From NCBI GenBank assembly GCA_964468205.1, contig CAYXVG010000064.1, forward strand, positions 1-34,414: a stretch of 34,414 bases of DNA, in the 5' to 3' direction. Made by a program: the position numbers and the translations under genes. The notes under the pieces are model-generated. The model had not been told where the DNA came from, searched no databases, and saw nothing but the letters and a program-made list of their open reading frames with translations. The DNA comes from CAWELS01 sp964468205. GTDB taxonomy: Bacteria; Acidobacteriota; Terriglobia; Bryobacterales; Bryobacteraceae. Below, in pieces: positions 1 through 8,908 of this stretch (position 1 is its first letter; each line of letters begins with the position of its first letter).

Positions 1-2232
1 GCCGGCGCCAGCACCGTCAGCCAAATCTCGTTCCGGAACATCTCCGACTTCTTCCCGGAAACCCGCTCGCTGGTGCGGATCGTGCCGGTGCATACGTTCC
101 GCGACGACCTGAGCTGGATCAAGGGCAACCACACGCTCAAGTTTGGCGGAGTCGTCCGGCTTATCGACCACAAGCGTGACAACTTCGGCAACTCCTTCTT
201 CAGTGGATCGCTGAACTCCTCCTGGTTGTTCGGTTCCGGAGAAGGGCTGGAAGAGGGCGTGGACAATCTCGCCCGCAGTTTCCGCATCGCCTACCGCGAT
301 GCAATGACGATGGCGCTGGGTCTTGTAACGCAGATCGATGCGCAGTACAACTACGACCTTCAGGGCAACACGCTTCCCATCGGGGCCCCGGTACTTCGGA
401 ATTTCGCTCAGGAGAACTACGAGCTCTACATCCAGGACACCTGGCGCGTGAACCGCGCGCTTACCGTAACCGCTGGTGTCCGCTGGGCATTGACTCCTCC
501 GATTTACGAAGCGAACGGATTCCAGACCTCCGCGATACCGTCCCTCGGCGAGTTCTTCAATTCTCGCGGCACGCTCATGCAACAGGGCCGGCCCCAATCC
601 GAGGCGGGCGATGTTGAGTATGTGCTGAAGGATGATCCGCGAGGCCGCGACATGTACCCTTATCACAAGAAGAACTTCTCTCCCCGTCTCGCGCTGGCCT
701 ACTCGCCGCAGGTGACCGACGGTTTCCTCGGCAAACTCTTCGGCGGTCCGGGGAGAACCTCGATCCGCGCGGGCTTCGGCATGTTCTACGACAATTTCGG
801 CCAGGGTCTAATGCGGCTGGCCGACACCACCGCTCTTGGCCTTTCGACGCGGTTGACAAATCCGTCGTTTGTACTCGATACCTCCACTGCGCCACGTTTC
901 ACCGGCTACACGGATTTCCCGGCCGAACTGGTTGAGCCCGCGCCTCCGGGAGGCTTCCCGCAGACTGCTCCTAAGGTCTTCGCGATCACCAATGGAGTAG
1001 ACGACACCATCAAACCTCCCTACTCGATGGCTCTGAACTTCTCTATCGGTCGCGAACTGCCGAAGAACTTCTTCGTGGAGGCGTCCTATGTGGGCCGGCT
1101 CTCGCGTCGCTCCCTGATTCAGCGCGACATGTCCCAGCCCATCGACATGGCCGATCCAGAGTCTGGACAGACGTACTTCCAGGCCGCCAAGGCCCTCGGC
1201 CAGATGGCTAACGATGGAGTCGCCATCGAGGACGTGGCCCCCATGCCGTTCTGGGAAAACATCTTTCCGGGGCTGGCCATGGACGGCTTGACCGCGACCC
1301 AAAATGCCTACGACTGGTACTCTTTGGTGGCGCCCGACTACACTTTCGGGTTGTACCTGTTTGACGTTCTCGAGTACCCGAGCCCCAGCAAGTTCGGTCC
1401 TTACGCCTTCTACAACGAGCAGTACTCGGCGCTCGCCGCATGGAGTTCAGTCGGCAGCGGCAACTACCACGCCGGGCAACTCACATTGCGGAAGCGCTGG
1501 AGCCAGGGCGTGCAGTTCGACTTGAATTACACCCTGTCCAAGTCGCTGGATCTCGCCTCCACCGCCGAGCGCGTCGGCTCCTTCTCCGGCTTCCTGGTCA
1601 ACTCCTGGCAGCCACATCAATTGAAGGCCGTCTCCGATTACGACATGCGTCACCAGTTGAACGCCAACTGGGTGGTCGAGCTTCCGTTCGGCCGCAGCAA
1701 GAAGTGGGGCTCCGGCTGGAATTCCGCCGCGGACGCTGTCCTCGGAGGCTGGCAGCTCACCGGGCTCTATCGCCATACTTCCGGATTGCCAGGCCTCGTG
1801 TTCAACGGCCGCTCCTGGCCCACCAACTGGAACATCACGGGCTACGCGACGCAGACCGGACCGACCCCGGAGCAGGGCGTCTTCAAGAATGCTCCGGCGA
1901 TCGCCGGCGAACCCGGACCGAACATCTTCCGCAATCCGGAATCGGCCATCGAAAGCTGGAGCCCGTCCCTCGCCGGCGAGTCCGGGCAGCGCAACGGCCT
2001 ACGGGGTGATGGGTTCTTCACCATCGACCTCGGCGTGATGAAGCGCTTCGTGCTGCCGATGGAAGGTCACAGCATTCAGTTCCGCTGGGAGATCTTCAAC
2101 ATCACCAATACGACCCGCTTCGATCCGTATGGCATCTCGGCCACGCTGTCGAACTCCGGCACCTTCGGCAAGTACCAGGACACGCTTACTAAGCCGCGCG
2201 TTATGCAATTCGCGCTACGCTACGAGTTCTAG
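1..2232 (+). CDS. TonB-dependent receptor, Oar-like (5'-truncated by window edge)
   Basis: The reading frame is open from base 1, so the gene starts before the window and only its C-terminal part is here (about 743 codons). It encodes the outer-membrane beta-barrel of a large TonB-dependent transporter of the type common in Acidobacteriota, which usually carries an N-terminal carboxypeptidase-regulatory domain and a plug. Visible signs are the strand pattern rich in aromatic residues, segments such as 'DDLSWIKGNHTLKFGG', 'ELYIQDTWRVNRALTVTAGVRW' split over adjacent strands, 'SIRAGFGMFYDNFG' and 'FVEASYVGR', and a C-terminal strand ending in Phe (ALRYEF), the usual signal for barrel insertion. 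The substrate cannot be told; in these bacteria such proteins are thought to import oligosaccharides or other large ligands. A strong terminator follows 30 bases after the stop. Confidence 0.9.
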   Translation, partial: AGASTVSQISFRNISDFFPETRSLVRIVPVHTFRDDLSWIKGNHTLKFGGVVRLIDHKRDNFGNSFFSGSLNSSWLFGSGEGLEEGVDNLARSFRIAYRDAMTMALGLVTQIDAQYNYDLQGNTLPIGAPVLRNFAQENYELYIQDTWRVNRALTVTAGVRWALTPPIYEANGFQTSAIPSLGEFFNSRGTLMQQGRPQSEAGDVEYVLKDDPRGRDMYPYHKKNFSPRLALAYSPQVTDGFLGKLFGGPGRTSIRAGFGMFYDNFGQGLMRLADTTALGLSTRLTNPSFVLDTSTAPRFTGYTDFPAELVEPAPPGGFPQTAPKVFAITNGVDDTIKPPYSMALNFSIGRELPKNFFVEASYVGRLSRRSLIQRDMSQPIDMADPESGQTYFQAAKALGQMANDGVAIEDVAPMPFWENIFPGLAMDGLTATQNAYDWYSLVAPDYTFGLYLFDVLEYPSPSKFGPYAFYNEQYSALAAWSSVGSGNYHAGQLTLRKRWSQGVQFDLNYTLSKSLDLASTAERVGSFSGFLVNSWQPHQLKAVSDYDMRHQLNANWVVELPFGRSKKWGSGWNSAADAVLGGWQLTGLYRHTSGLPGLVFNGRSWPTNWNITGYATQTGPTPEQGVFKNAPAIAGEPGPNIFRNPESAIESWSPSLAGESGQRNGLRGDGFFTIDLGVMKRFVLPMEGHSIQFRWEIFNITNTTRFDPYGISATLSNSGTFGKYQDTLTKPRVMQFALRYEF

Positions 2233-2261
2233 GCAACTCGCACCAATTCGACCGATGAAAG

Positions 2262-2294
2262 AGGCCGTCCCGCGAGGGGCGGCCTTTTCCTTTT
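2262..2294 (+). terminator. Rho-independent terminator after the TonB-dependent receptor
   Basis: A 10-bp stem with one G-U pair (arms 2262-2271 and 2276-2285) closes a GCGA tetraloop and is followed by TTTT-CC-TTTT. It lies 30 bases after the receptor stop codon and about 75 bases before the fucosidase start, so it separates the two transcription units. Confidence 0.85.
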
Positions 2295-2369
2295 GAGTAC
2301 GAATTTTGCGGAGAGGCCCGCCGGGCGGCACGTTGCAGCACCCGCGCGCTTCACGGTACAACGGAGCCA

Positions 2370-4028
2370 ATGCGCATGATGAAACGTCTCCCCCTCCTCC
2401 TCGGATTTTCGCTGGCCGCTCTTTGCCTTCACACCCCGGCCGCCGCGCAGATTCGCGAGGATCCGGACCTGCCCGGGATGGGCAACAAACTGGATCGCCT
2501 CGAATGGCTCCAGGACGCCGGCTTCGGCATGTTCGTTCACTGGAGCCACGACAGCCAGATCGGCAGCGTGATCAGCCACAGCATGGTGGGCGCATCGGAC
2601 AGCTACCTCGACTGGTTCGTCAACGAACTGCCGAAGACGTTCAACCCGACGCGCTGGGATCCGGACGAGCTGGCCACGATCGCAAAACTCGCGGGCATGC
2701 GGTATGTCGTCTTCACGACCAAGCACCACAGCGGCTTCTGCTGGTGGGACACGAAGACAACGGACTTCAAGATCACCAACACGCCCTACGGGCAGGACGT
2801 CCTCTATGGCTACGCCCGGGCGCTCCGGCAGAAGGGCCTTGGCGTGGGCTTTTATTACTCGCCCGAGGACTTCGCGTGGCTGTACCGCAACGGATTCGAG
2901 GTTCGCCGGCGGGAGCTCGAACCCGACCCCGACAAGGATCCCGCCTATGTCGATCACATCACGCGCCAAGTGACCGAACTCTTCACCAACTACGGCCCGG
3001 TGGACGTTCTCTTCATCGACGGCGAGGGCGAACTGCCCACCAAGAAGACCGCTTGGACGCTCCAGCCCGACTCCCTCATCACCCGGGGAGCCATCGAGAC
3101 GCCCGAGCAGTTCGTGCCCGGCCGCCCGCCGGAGGGCCCCTGGGAATCGAACCTGACAATGGGCACACAGTGGTCCTACAAGCCCACGAACGACGAGTAC
3201 AAGTCGGGCACGCGAATCCTCGAGATTCTCATCGAGACCCGGGCCAAGGGCGGCTCGCTGCTGCTCAACGTCGGGCCGAAGCCGAACGGCGAACTGCCTA
3301 TCGAGCAGGAGGAGCGGTTGCGCGAGGTCGCCTTGTGGCACGCTCCGAATGGAGAATCGATCCACGGCACGCGGCCATGGGTCGTACCCCGGGAAGAGGA
3401 CATCTGGTTCACGAAGAAGAAGGACGAGGATACCGTGTATGTCTTTCTCACCCGCCAGCCGGAGTGGCCGCGGGGCGAGCGCCGCGAGTTCATCCTGCAT
3501 TCCGTGGAGGCGGCGGCGGCGACGCGCATCAGCGTGCTGGGCCAGCGCGGGCGCCGGGTGGAGTACATGCCCGAGGTAGACGGCACGCCCCGCTTCCGGC
3601 AGACCGGTGACGGACTCGAGATCTCGATCGTCCGCGCGCACCGTCTCTACAACAACCACAAGTGGCACAACCCGGTGGTGGTGAAGCTCGAAGACGTGAG
3701 GCCGGCCATCACGCAGCCGCCTTACGCGGAGACCGTGCCCGGCGCCTCGGAAGCCCCGGGGACGGCCGTCTTCCGCGGCGAACTGGTCGATCTCGGGGGC
3801 GCTCCGGAAGTGGAAGTAGGCATCGAGTACCAAGTCTACGGCGGTTTCGCCGAGGCAATGTACAACACCGAGTGGATCGCCACTCCAACGCGGCGGATGA
3901 CCTCCGAAGGCCGCTTCGAGGTCGAAGTTACGGGGCTGGATTCGGGCGTCGAATACCAGTACCGGGCCATCGTTAAGCATCCGAAGATTGTGATGCGCGG
4001 CGACCACCTGCGGGTGGCCGTGCAGTGA
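2370..4028 (+). CDS. Secreted alpha-L-fucosidase, GH29 family
   Basis: This 552-residue protein should hydrolyse alpha-L-fucosyl residues from glycans outside the cytoplasm. A signal peptide covers about residues 1-26 (positive start, hydrophobic core, AAAQ cleavage region). The GH29 catalytic barrel follows: 'FGMFVHWS' near residue 52, the KHHSGF segment with His119/His120, the nucleophile region VDVLFIDGEG with Asp217 as the likely nucleophile, and 'GGSLLLNVGPKPNGELP' near residue 294, a hallmark of the family. The C-terminal 200 residues form beta-rich accessory domains, the last one probably fibronectin- or Ig-like. Residue numbers use the ATG at 2370. The in-frame ATG at 2376 is better spaced (9 bases) from the GGAG at 2363-2366 and may be the real start. 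The acid/base glutamate is variable in this family and I do not assign it. Confidence 0.9.
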   Translation: MRMMKRLPLLLGFSLAALCLHTPAAAQIREDPDLPGMGNKLDRLEWLQDAGFGMFVHWSHDSQIGSVISHSMVGASDSYLDWFVNELPKTFNPTRWDPDELATIAKLAGMRYVVFTTKHHSGFCWWDTKTTDFKITNTPYGQDVLYGYARALRQKGLGVGFYYSPEDFAWLYRNGFEVRRRELEPDPDKDPAYVDHITRQVTELFTNYGPVDVLFIDGEGELPTKKTAWTLQPDSLITRGAIETPEQFVPGRPPEGPWESNLTMGTQWSYKPTNDEYKSGTRILEILIETRAKGGSLLLNVGPKPNGELPIEQEERLREVALWHAPNGESIHGTRPWVVPREEDIWFTKKKDEDTVYVFLTRQPEWPRGERREFILHSVEAAAATRISVLGQRGRRVEYMPEVDGTPRFRQTGDGLEISIVRAHRLYNNHKWHNPVVVKLEDVRPAITQPPYAETVPGASEAPGTAVFRGELVDLGGAPEVEVGIEYQVYGGFAEAMYNTEWIATPTRRMTSEGRFEVEVTGLDSGVEYQYRAIVKHPKIVMRGDHLRVAVQ

Positions 4029-4073
4029 GGCTCCGTGGCCTGTCTCACAAATTGACAATCTCCGCGTATCGCC

Positions 4074-4091
4074 GGACGGGATTTTCCGTCC
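4074..4091 (+). other. Short hairpin just upstream of the BNR-repeat gene
   Basis: The arms GGACGG and CCGTCC pair perfectly around a GATTTT loop and end 8 bases before the likely ATG at 4100. The hairpin could be a weak terminator for the fucosidase transcript or could affect translation of the next gene. No long T run follows, so neither role is certain. Confidence 0.35.
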
Positions 4092-4099
4092 TTACTAAA

Positions 4100-6745
4100 A
4101 TGAGCGTGAGCTTCAGCCGCATTTTCCTTCTGCTCGTACTCGCCACGACACTGCCCGCATCGCTGCTGGCCCAGGGCGGGCCTCCCGGCGCGGAAATCAA
4201 CGACCTTGCTCTGGATCCGAACAACCCCCAGATGATGTTCGCGGCCACCAACGGGGGCGTCTATGTGAGCAATTCGGCGGGCGAGATCTGGACCGCTCAT
4301 GACGAAGGCCTGCCCCGGCTCGACATCCCCGGCGTCGCGGGCGGCGGCAACATCCTCTACGCCGCGGCGCGCACCAGTGGTGTCTATCGCTCAGTGGACC
4401 GCGGACCCTGGACTGCCGTGACAAACCAGATCGAGGGGCTCGACATCCTGGCCGTGGAAACGGACCCGACTGACCCGAACATCGTCTACGCCGGCGCCGT
4501 GGACGGCATCTACAAGAGCCTCAACCGTGGCGACGCCTGGACCTCGGTGAGCCAGGGGATCGACGCTGGATCCTACTTCGAGATCGCCGCCTCCCCTGAC
4601 GACCCCGAGTTGCTCTTCGCTTCGAATCTCAGCGGAGACTCCAGCACCGGCCGCGTCTACCGCACCACCAATGGCGGAACAACCTGGCAACAGGTGATCA
4701 GCGGACCAGCCGCTTTCAACGGTTTTGGGTTTTCGCGCGCCAATCCGGGCATCGTCTGGATTGCTTCGTCAGGCGGGCTCTTCCTTTCGCCGGACAGCGG
4801 AGCTACCCTGGACGGGCCGATTCTCCCGGGTACCCAGTTTCAGGATGTCGCGGTCGACCCGGCCGACTCGCAGGTCGTCCACGCGGCGACGCGCGCCTCC
4901 GGCGTGGTGCAGTCCTTCGACGGAGGCGCCAACTGGGTGCTCGCCGGCTCCGGGCCGCCGCGCGCTATCGTGCAGCGCCTTCTTGTCACGCCGGAAACGC
5001 TCTATGCCGGATTCGCCGGTTCCGGCGTCTCCCGCTCCCATGACGGAGGCGCGACCTGGCGCAGCAGCGCGGCCGGGATGCGCGCCGCGGACGTGCCGGC
5101 GCTCACCATCAATCCGGCCAACACCCGCGACCTGCTCGCCTCCACCACCGGCGGCGGAATGTTCCGCTCCACTACCGGCGGCGATGTCTGGAACGAGTCC
5201 CGCGGGGGTCTGTTCTCCTTTCAGATTTCGTCAATGGAGCGCGATCCGCGGAACCCGGACACGGTTTACGCGGGTACCACCAATCCGGTGAACCCGGGCG
5301 ACGGCGCGTTCCTGAAGAGCGTCGACGGTGGCGTCACCTGGGAGACCCGCGCCGCTGGACTCGCCGTCTTTTCGGTGGCCACCCATCCCACCGATGGCTC
5401 CACCGTATACCTGGGCACACCCACCAACGGGTTCACTGGTGAACCGGGACTCATCATTTCCGTGAACGGCGGGGACAGCCTCCAAACCGTCACCGGAGGC
5501 GCGGGAGAACTATTCTTTCTCGACGTCCTCAAGGTACGCATTGATCAGGCCGACCCCGAGAACCTTTATCTGATCGTCCGCGACCCCTTTTCCTTCCCGG
5601 CGGTCTATCAGGTCGCCCGGAGCTCGAACTCGGGCGGGAGTTGGCTCGGCTCCGATGTCAGCACAGTCCCGTTCACCGATCTGGCCATCGATCCAACCGA
5701 TCCCTCGCGCCTGTACCTCGGCAGCGTGAGCGGGATCTTTCGTAGCGTGAACCGGGGCGAAAACTTCACTGCCATTAACAACGGACTCCCCGACAGCGGC
5801 GATGTAACCGTGAGCTCGATCGTCGTGGATGCCAATGGCGGGGGCGCGGTCTACGCGGCCACGGCCGCCGGCGTTTTCCGGAGCGCCGACAACGGCGCGA
5901 ACTGGGTCCCCGCGAACAACGGCCTCGAGAGCGCCGAGGTCCGCCAACTGAGGGCCGATCCCGCAAGCGGCGGCATCGTCTACGCCGCGACTTTCGATGC
6001 CGGCGTCTACAAGACAACCGACAGCGGCGCGTCATGGAAGCCCACGGGAGGCGTGCCCGCCGCTGCCTCCGCCGGTATCGTAAACGCGTTCACGTTTCGC
6101 AATGCGGCCGTCTCGCCCGGAGAGATCGTCTCCCTCTTCGGCCAGAACTTCGGCCCCGCGGTTGGAGTCTCCGCCGGCCTCGACCCGGATACCGGGAGGT
6201 TGCCGGTGTCGCTCGCCGGTGTGCGCGTCTTCTTTGATGACATCCCGGCCCCGCTATTCTACGTGCAGGCCTCGCAGCACAACGTTCAGGCGCCTTACGA
6301 GATCGCGGGGCGGGAGCGCGTGGAAGTACGCGTCGAGTATGAAGGCGCAGCCAGCAGCCCCGTCACGCTACCGGTTCAGGCAACCCATCCAGGCTTGTGG
6401 GGTGGGGCCGTGAACCCGGATGGCTCGGTGAACTCCGAGCAGCGGCCCGCACCGCCCGCCAGCGTCGTGCTTCTTTTCGCCACTGGAGCGGGCGCCGTCA
6501 GCCCGGCGCTGGCGACAGGCCAGCCGGCGCCTTCCGCCCCGCCGTTTCCCGCGCCTGAAGCCGCGGTGCGCGTGCTCGTGAACGGCAGTCCCGTCAACCC
6601 GCTGTTCGCCGGCCTGGCGCCGGGATTCGCGGGACTTCTGCAGATCAATCTGCAACTGCCAGCCGGGCTGTCGGGCAGGCTGGAGATCGAGCTGTTTATC
6701 GGCGATGAGCCCTCGCCGTTGAATGCGGTAGTATTCGTGAATTGA
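4100..6745 (+). CDS. Secreted BNR/VPS10-like repeat protein with Solibacter-type C-terminal domain
   Basis: The frame is open upstream to a GTG that overlaps the fucosidase stop, but the ATG at 4100 begins a clear signal peptide (MSVSFSRIFLLLVLATTLPASLLAQ), so 881 residues are likely. The body is a beta-propeller built from Asp-box (BNR) repeats of the form x-D-x-G-x-x-W: TNGGTTW, DGGANW, DGGATW, DGGVTW, NSGGSW, DNGANW and DSGASW, between units of the type 'DPTDPNIVYAG'. From about residue 655 comes the conserved domain named for Solibacter (TIGR03437), with 'NAAVSPGEIVSLFGQNFGP' and 'YVQASQHNVQAPYEI'. This domain is abundant in Bryobacterales and is the best taxonomic marker in the window. 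The protein is exported or surface attached. A sialidase or sortilin-like activity is not supported, and the ligand is unknown. It converges on the oligopeptidase gene with a 24-base gap. Confidence 0.85.
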   Translation: MSVSFSRIFLLLVLATTLPASLLAQGGPPGAEINDLALDPNNPQMMFAATNGGVYVSNSAGEIWTAHDEGLPRLDIPGVAGGGNILYAAARTSGVYRSVDRGPWTAVTNQIEGLDILAVETDPTDPNIVYAGAVDGIYKSLNRGDAWTSVSQGIDAGSYFEIAASPDDPELLFASNLSGDSSTGRVYRTTNGGTTWQQVISGPAAFNGFGFSRANPGIVWIASSGGLFLSPDSGATLDGPILPGTQFQDVAVDPADSQVVHAATRASGVVQSFDGGANWVLAGSGPPRAIVQRLLVTPETLYAGFAGSGVSRSHDGGATWRSSAAGMRAADVPALTINPANTRDLLASTTGGGMFRSTTGGDVWNESRGGLFSFQISSMERDPRNPDTVYAGTTNPVNPGDGAFLKSVDGGVTWETRAAGLAVFSVATHPTDGSTVYLGTPTNGFTGEPGLIISVNGGDSLQTVTGGAGELFFLDVLKVRIDQADPENLYLIVRDPFSFPAVYQVARSSNSGGSWLGSDVSTVPFTDLAIDPTDPSRLYLGSVSGIFRSVNRGENFTAINNGLPDSGDVTVSSIVVDANGGGAVYAATAAGVFRSADNGANWVPANNGLESAEVRQLRADPASGGIVYAATFDAGVYKTTDSGASWKPTGGVPAAASAGIVNAFTFRNAAVSPGEIVSLFGQNFGPAVGVSAGLDPDTGRLPVSLAGVRVFFDDIPAPLFYVQASQHNVQAPYEIAGRERVEVRVEYEGAASSPVTLPVQATHPGLWGGAVNPDGSVNSEQRPAPPASVVLLFATGAGAVSPALATGQPAPSAPPFPAPEAAVRVLVNGSPVNPLFAGLAPGFAGLLQINLQLPAGLSGRLEIELFIGDEPSPLNAVVFVN

Positions 6746-6769
6746 TTCTCGGCCGCGGCGGCGCGGGCT

Positions 6770-8908
6770 TCACTTCTCGATTCCCGCCAGCCACACAATA
6801 AAGGCGTACTGCAGAGCCATTTCGCGGTAACGGTCGTATCTTCCGGACTGCCCGCCGTGAGACGCGGCCATCTCCGTCTTCAGCAGGATCACGTTGTCGT
6901 CCGTCTTCATCGCCCGCAGCTTCGCCACCCACTTCGCGGGCTCCCAGTACTGCACCTGCGAATCCTCGAAAGCGGTGGTGACGAGGATGTTCGGGTAGTC
7001 CCTTGCCGCCACCTGGTCATAGGGCGAATAGGAGAGCATGTAGTCGTAGAACCGCTTCTCGTTCGGGTTGCCCCACTCGTCGTATTCACTCGTGGTGAGC
7101 GGGATCGAGTCGTCGAGCATCGTCGTCACCACGTCGACGAACGGAACCGCCGCGTGAACCCCGCGCCAGAGGTCCGGCCGCAGGTTCAGGACCGCTCCCA
7201 ACAGGAGACCGCCGGCCGAACCGCCGCGGGCGAAGACGCGGTCCGGGTCGGCGTACTTGTTCTCGATGAGGTACTCGGCCACGTCGATGAAGTCGGTGAA
7301 GGTGTTCATCTTGTGGAGTAGCTTGCCGGCCTCGTACCATGGCCGGCCCATCTCCTGCCCGCCCCGGATATGAGCGATGGCGTAGACGAAGCCGCGGTCG
7401 AGCAGGCTGATGATATATGGATTAAAAGCCGGACTCATGCTGAGGCCGTAGGAGCCGTACCCGTACTGCAGGAGCGGGCTCGTTCCGTCTTTCGCGAACT
7501 TGTCGTTCCGGTAGACCAGCGAAACGGGAACCTTCGCTCCGTCCCGCGCCTCCGCCCACACGCGCTCGGTCGTGTAGTTCGCTTTGTCGAAACCGCCGAG
7601 AACCTCGTCCTCCTTGACCAGCGTCTTCTCGCGCGAACCCATGTCGTAGAGATAGACAGAATCGGGGGTGGTCAGCGAAGTGTAGCGGTAGCGGAGCAAT
7701 GGCGTGTCGAAGACGTAGTTCGCGCTCGGAGAGGCGTCATAGGCGGGCTCGCCGAAGTCGAGATAGTGATCGCCGGAGCCATCGTGCTTCCGCGCCCGCA
7801 ATTCCATCAAGCCGTTCTTTCTCTCCTCCAAAACCACGTAGTCCTTGAACACCTCGATGTCATCGAGGTAGACGTCCTCCCGGTGGGGGATCACCTCTTC
7901 CCAGTTCTCGATGCCGGGACGGTCGATCGGCGCGCGCATCAGCCGGAAGTTCTTCGCCTGGTGGTTGGTTCGGATATAGAAGAAACCCTCCACCGGCTGG
8001 GCGTCATATTCGAGGCCCCGCTGCCGCGGCTGCAAGATGCGGAACTCTCCCTTCGGATCGCTCGCCTTGAGGAACCGGACTTCGGTTGATACGGTCTGGC
8101 GGCTGATGATCGCGAGGTACTCATCGGAGGTGGATTTCCCCACCCCGCAACCGTAGGTATCATCCTTCTCCTCAAAGATCAGGACGTCACGTGCCGAATC
8201 CGTCCCCAACTCATGACGCCACACTTGGTGCCAGCGAAGCGTCTGCAGGTCCTGCTTGCCGTAAAAGAGATGCTTGCCATCGGCGGCCCATTCCATCAGG
8301 CCGGTGACGTTCTCGAGTTGTTCATCCAAGTCCTTTCCCGTGGCAAGATCACGGAACCGGATCGTGTACACGCGGCGGCCGGCATGGTCTAACGAGTATG
8401 CGAGCAGCTTGTTATCCGGCGTCACCTTGCGATTGAAGACGTTGGTGTACTCGTGTCCCCTGGCAAGTTCATTTACGTCGAGGATCACCTCTTCGGGAGC
8501 CTCCAGCGAGCCTTTCTTGCGGCAGTAGACCGGATACTGGCGGCCTTCCTCCGTCCGCGAGTAATAATAGTACCCGTTGTCGAGGTAAGGCGCCGAAGTG
8601 TCATCTTGCTTGATGCGCTCCCTGAACTCGTCGAATAGGACCTCCTGCAGCGGTTCGGCCGGCTTGAGCATCGCCTCCGTATAGCGATTCTCAGCTTCGA
8701 GATAGGCCCTCACATCGGGGTTTTCGCGCTCGCGCATCCAATAGTATTTGTCAACGCGAACGTCGCCGTGCGCTTCGAGTTCCTTTGGGACATCCTTGGC
8801 AACGGGCGGTTCAGCGTTGGGCCATTGCGGCCGGTCAGTTGCTTGGCATCCGATCATCATTGCGAATAGGGATAAAGATGGGGCCGTCAGCCCCTTCCTC
8901 TTGAGCAT
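6770..8908 (-). CDS. Oligopeptidase B (prolyl oligopeptidase family S9), predicted lipoprotein
   Basis: A 712-residue serine peptidase that cleaves oligopeptides, by family usually after Arg/Lys. The N-terminal propeller is followed by the alpha/beta-hydrolase domain. The triad is visible: Ser564 in GGSAGG, Asp649 in 'FEDSQVQYWEPAKWVAKLR' and His684 in 'ASHGGQSGRY'; the last two segments are signatures of the oligopeptidase B branch. Family members are normally cytosolic, but this one starts with a basic, hydrophobic leader and a lipobox-like MMIGC (Cys21), so it is probably a lipoprotein on the outer face of a membrane. I chose the ATG at 8908 because it shares one base with the stop of the upstream sulfatase (TAATG), a sign of translational coupling; an ATG at 8920 would add four residues. 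The two genes form a short operon. Confidence 0.92.
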   Translation of the reverse strand: MLKRKGLTAPSLSLFAMMIGCQATDRPQWPNAEPPVAKDVPKELEAHGDVRVDKYYWMRERENPDVRAYLEAENRYTEAMLKPAEPLQEVLFDEFRERIKQDDTSAPYLDNGYYYYSRTEEGRQYPVYCRKKGSLEAPEEVILDVNELARGHEYTNVFNRKVTPDNKLLAYSLDHAGRRVYTIRFRDLATGKDLDEQLENVTGLMEWAADGKHLFYGKQDLQTLRWHQVWRHELGTDSARDVLIFEEKDDTYGCGVGKSTSDEYLAIISRQTVSTEVRFLKASDPKGEFRILQPRQRGLEYDAQPVEGFFYIRTNHQAKNFRLMRAPIDRPGIENWEEVIPHREDVYLDDIEVFKDYVVLEERKNGLMELRARKHDGSGDHYLDFGEPAYDASPSANYVFDTPLLRYRYTSLTTPDSVYLYDMGSREKTLVKEDEVLGGFDKANYTTERVWAEARDGAKVPVSLVYRNDKFAKDGTSPLLQYGYGSYGLSMSPAFNPYIISLLDRGFVYAIAHIRGGQEMGRPWYEAGKLLHKMNTFTDFIDVAEYLIENKYADPDRVFARGGSAGGLLLGAVLNLRPDLWRGVHAAVPFVDVVTTMLDDSIPLTTSEYDEWGNPNEKRFYDYMLSYSPYDQVAARDYPNILVTTAFEDSQVQYWEPAKWVAKLRAMKTDDNVILLKTEMAASHGGQSGRYDRYREMALQYAFIVWLAGIEK

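Noticed and set aside
2229..4058. A 609-codon minus-strand frame opposite the fucosidase gene
   Set aside because: High-GC antisense frame with no family resemblance; the plus strand has a clear GH29 enzyme with signal peptide.
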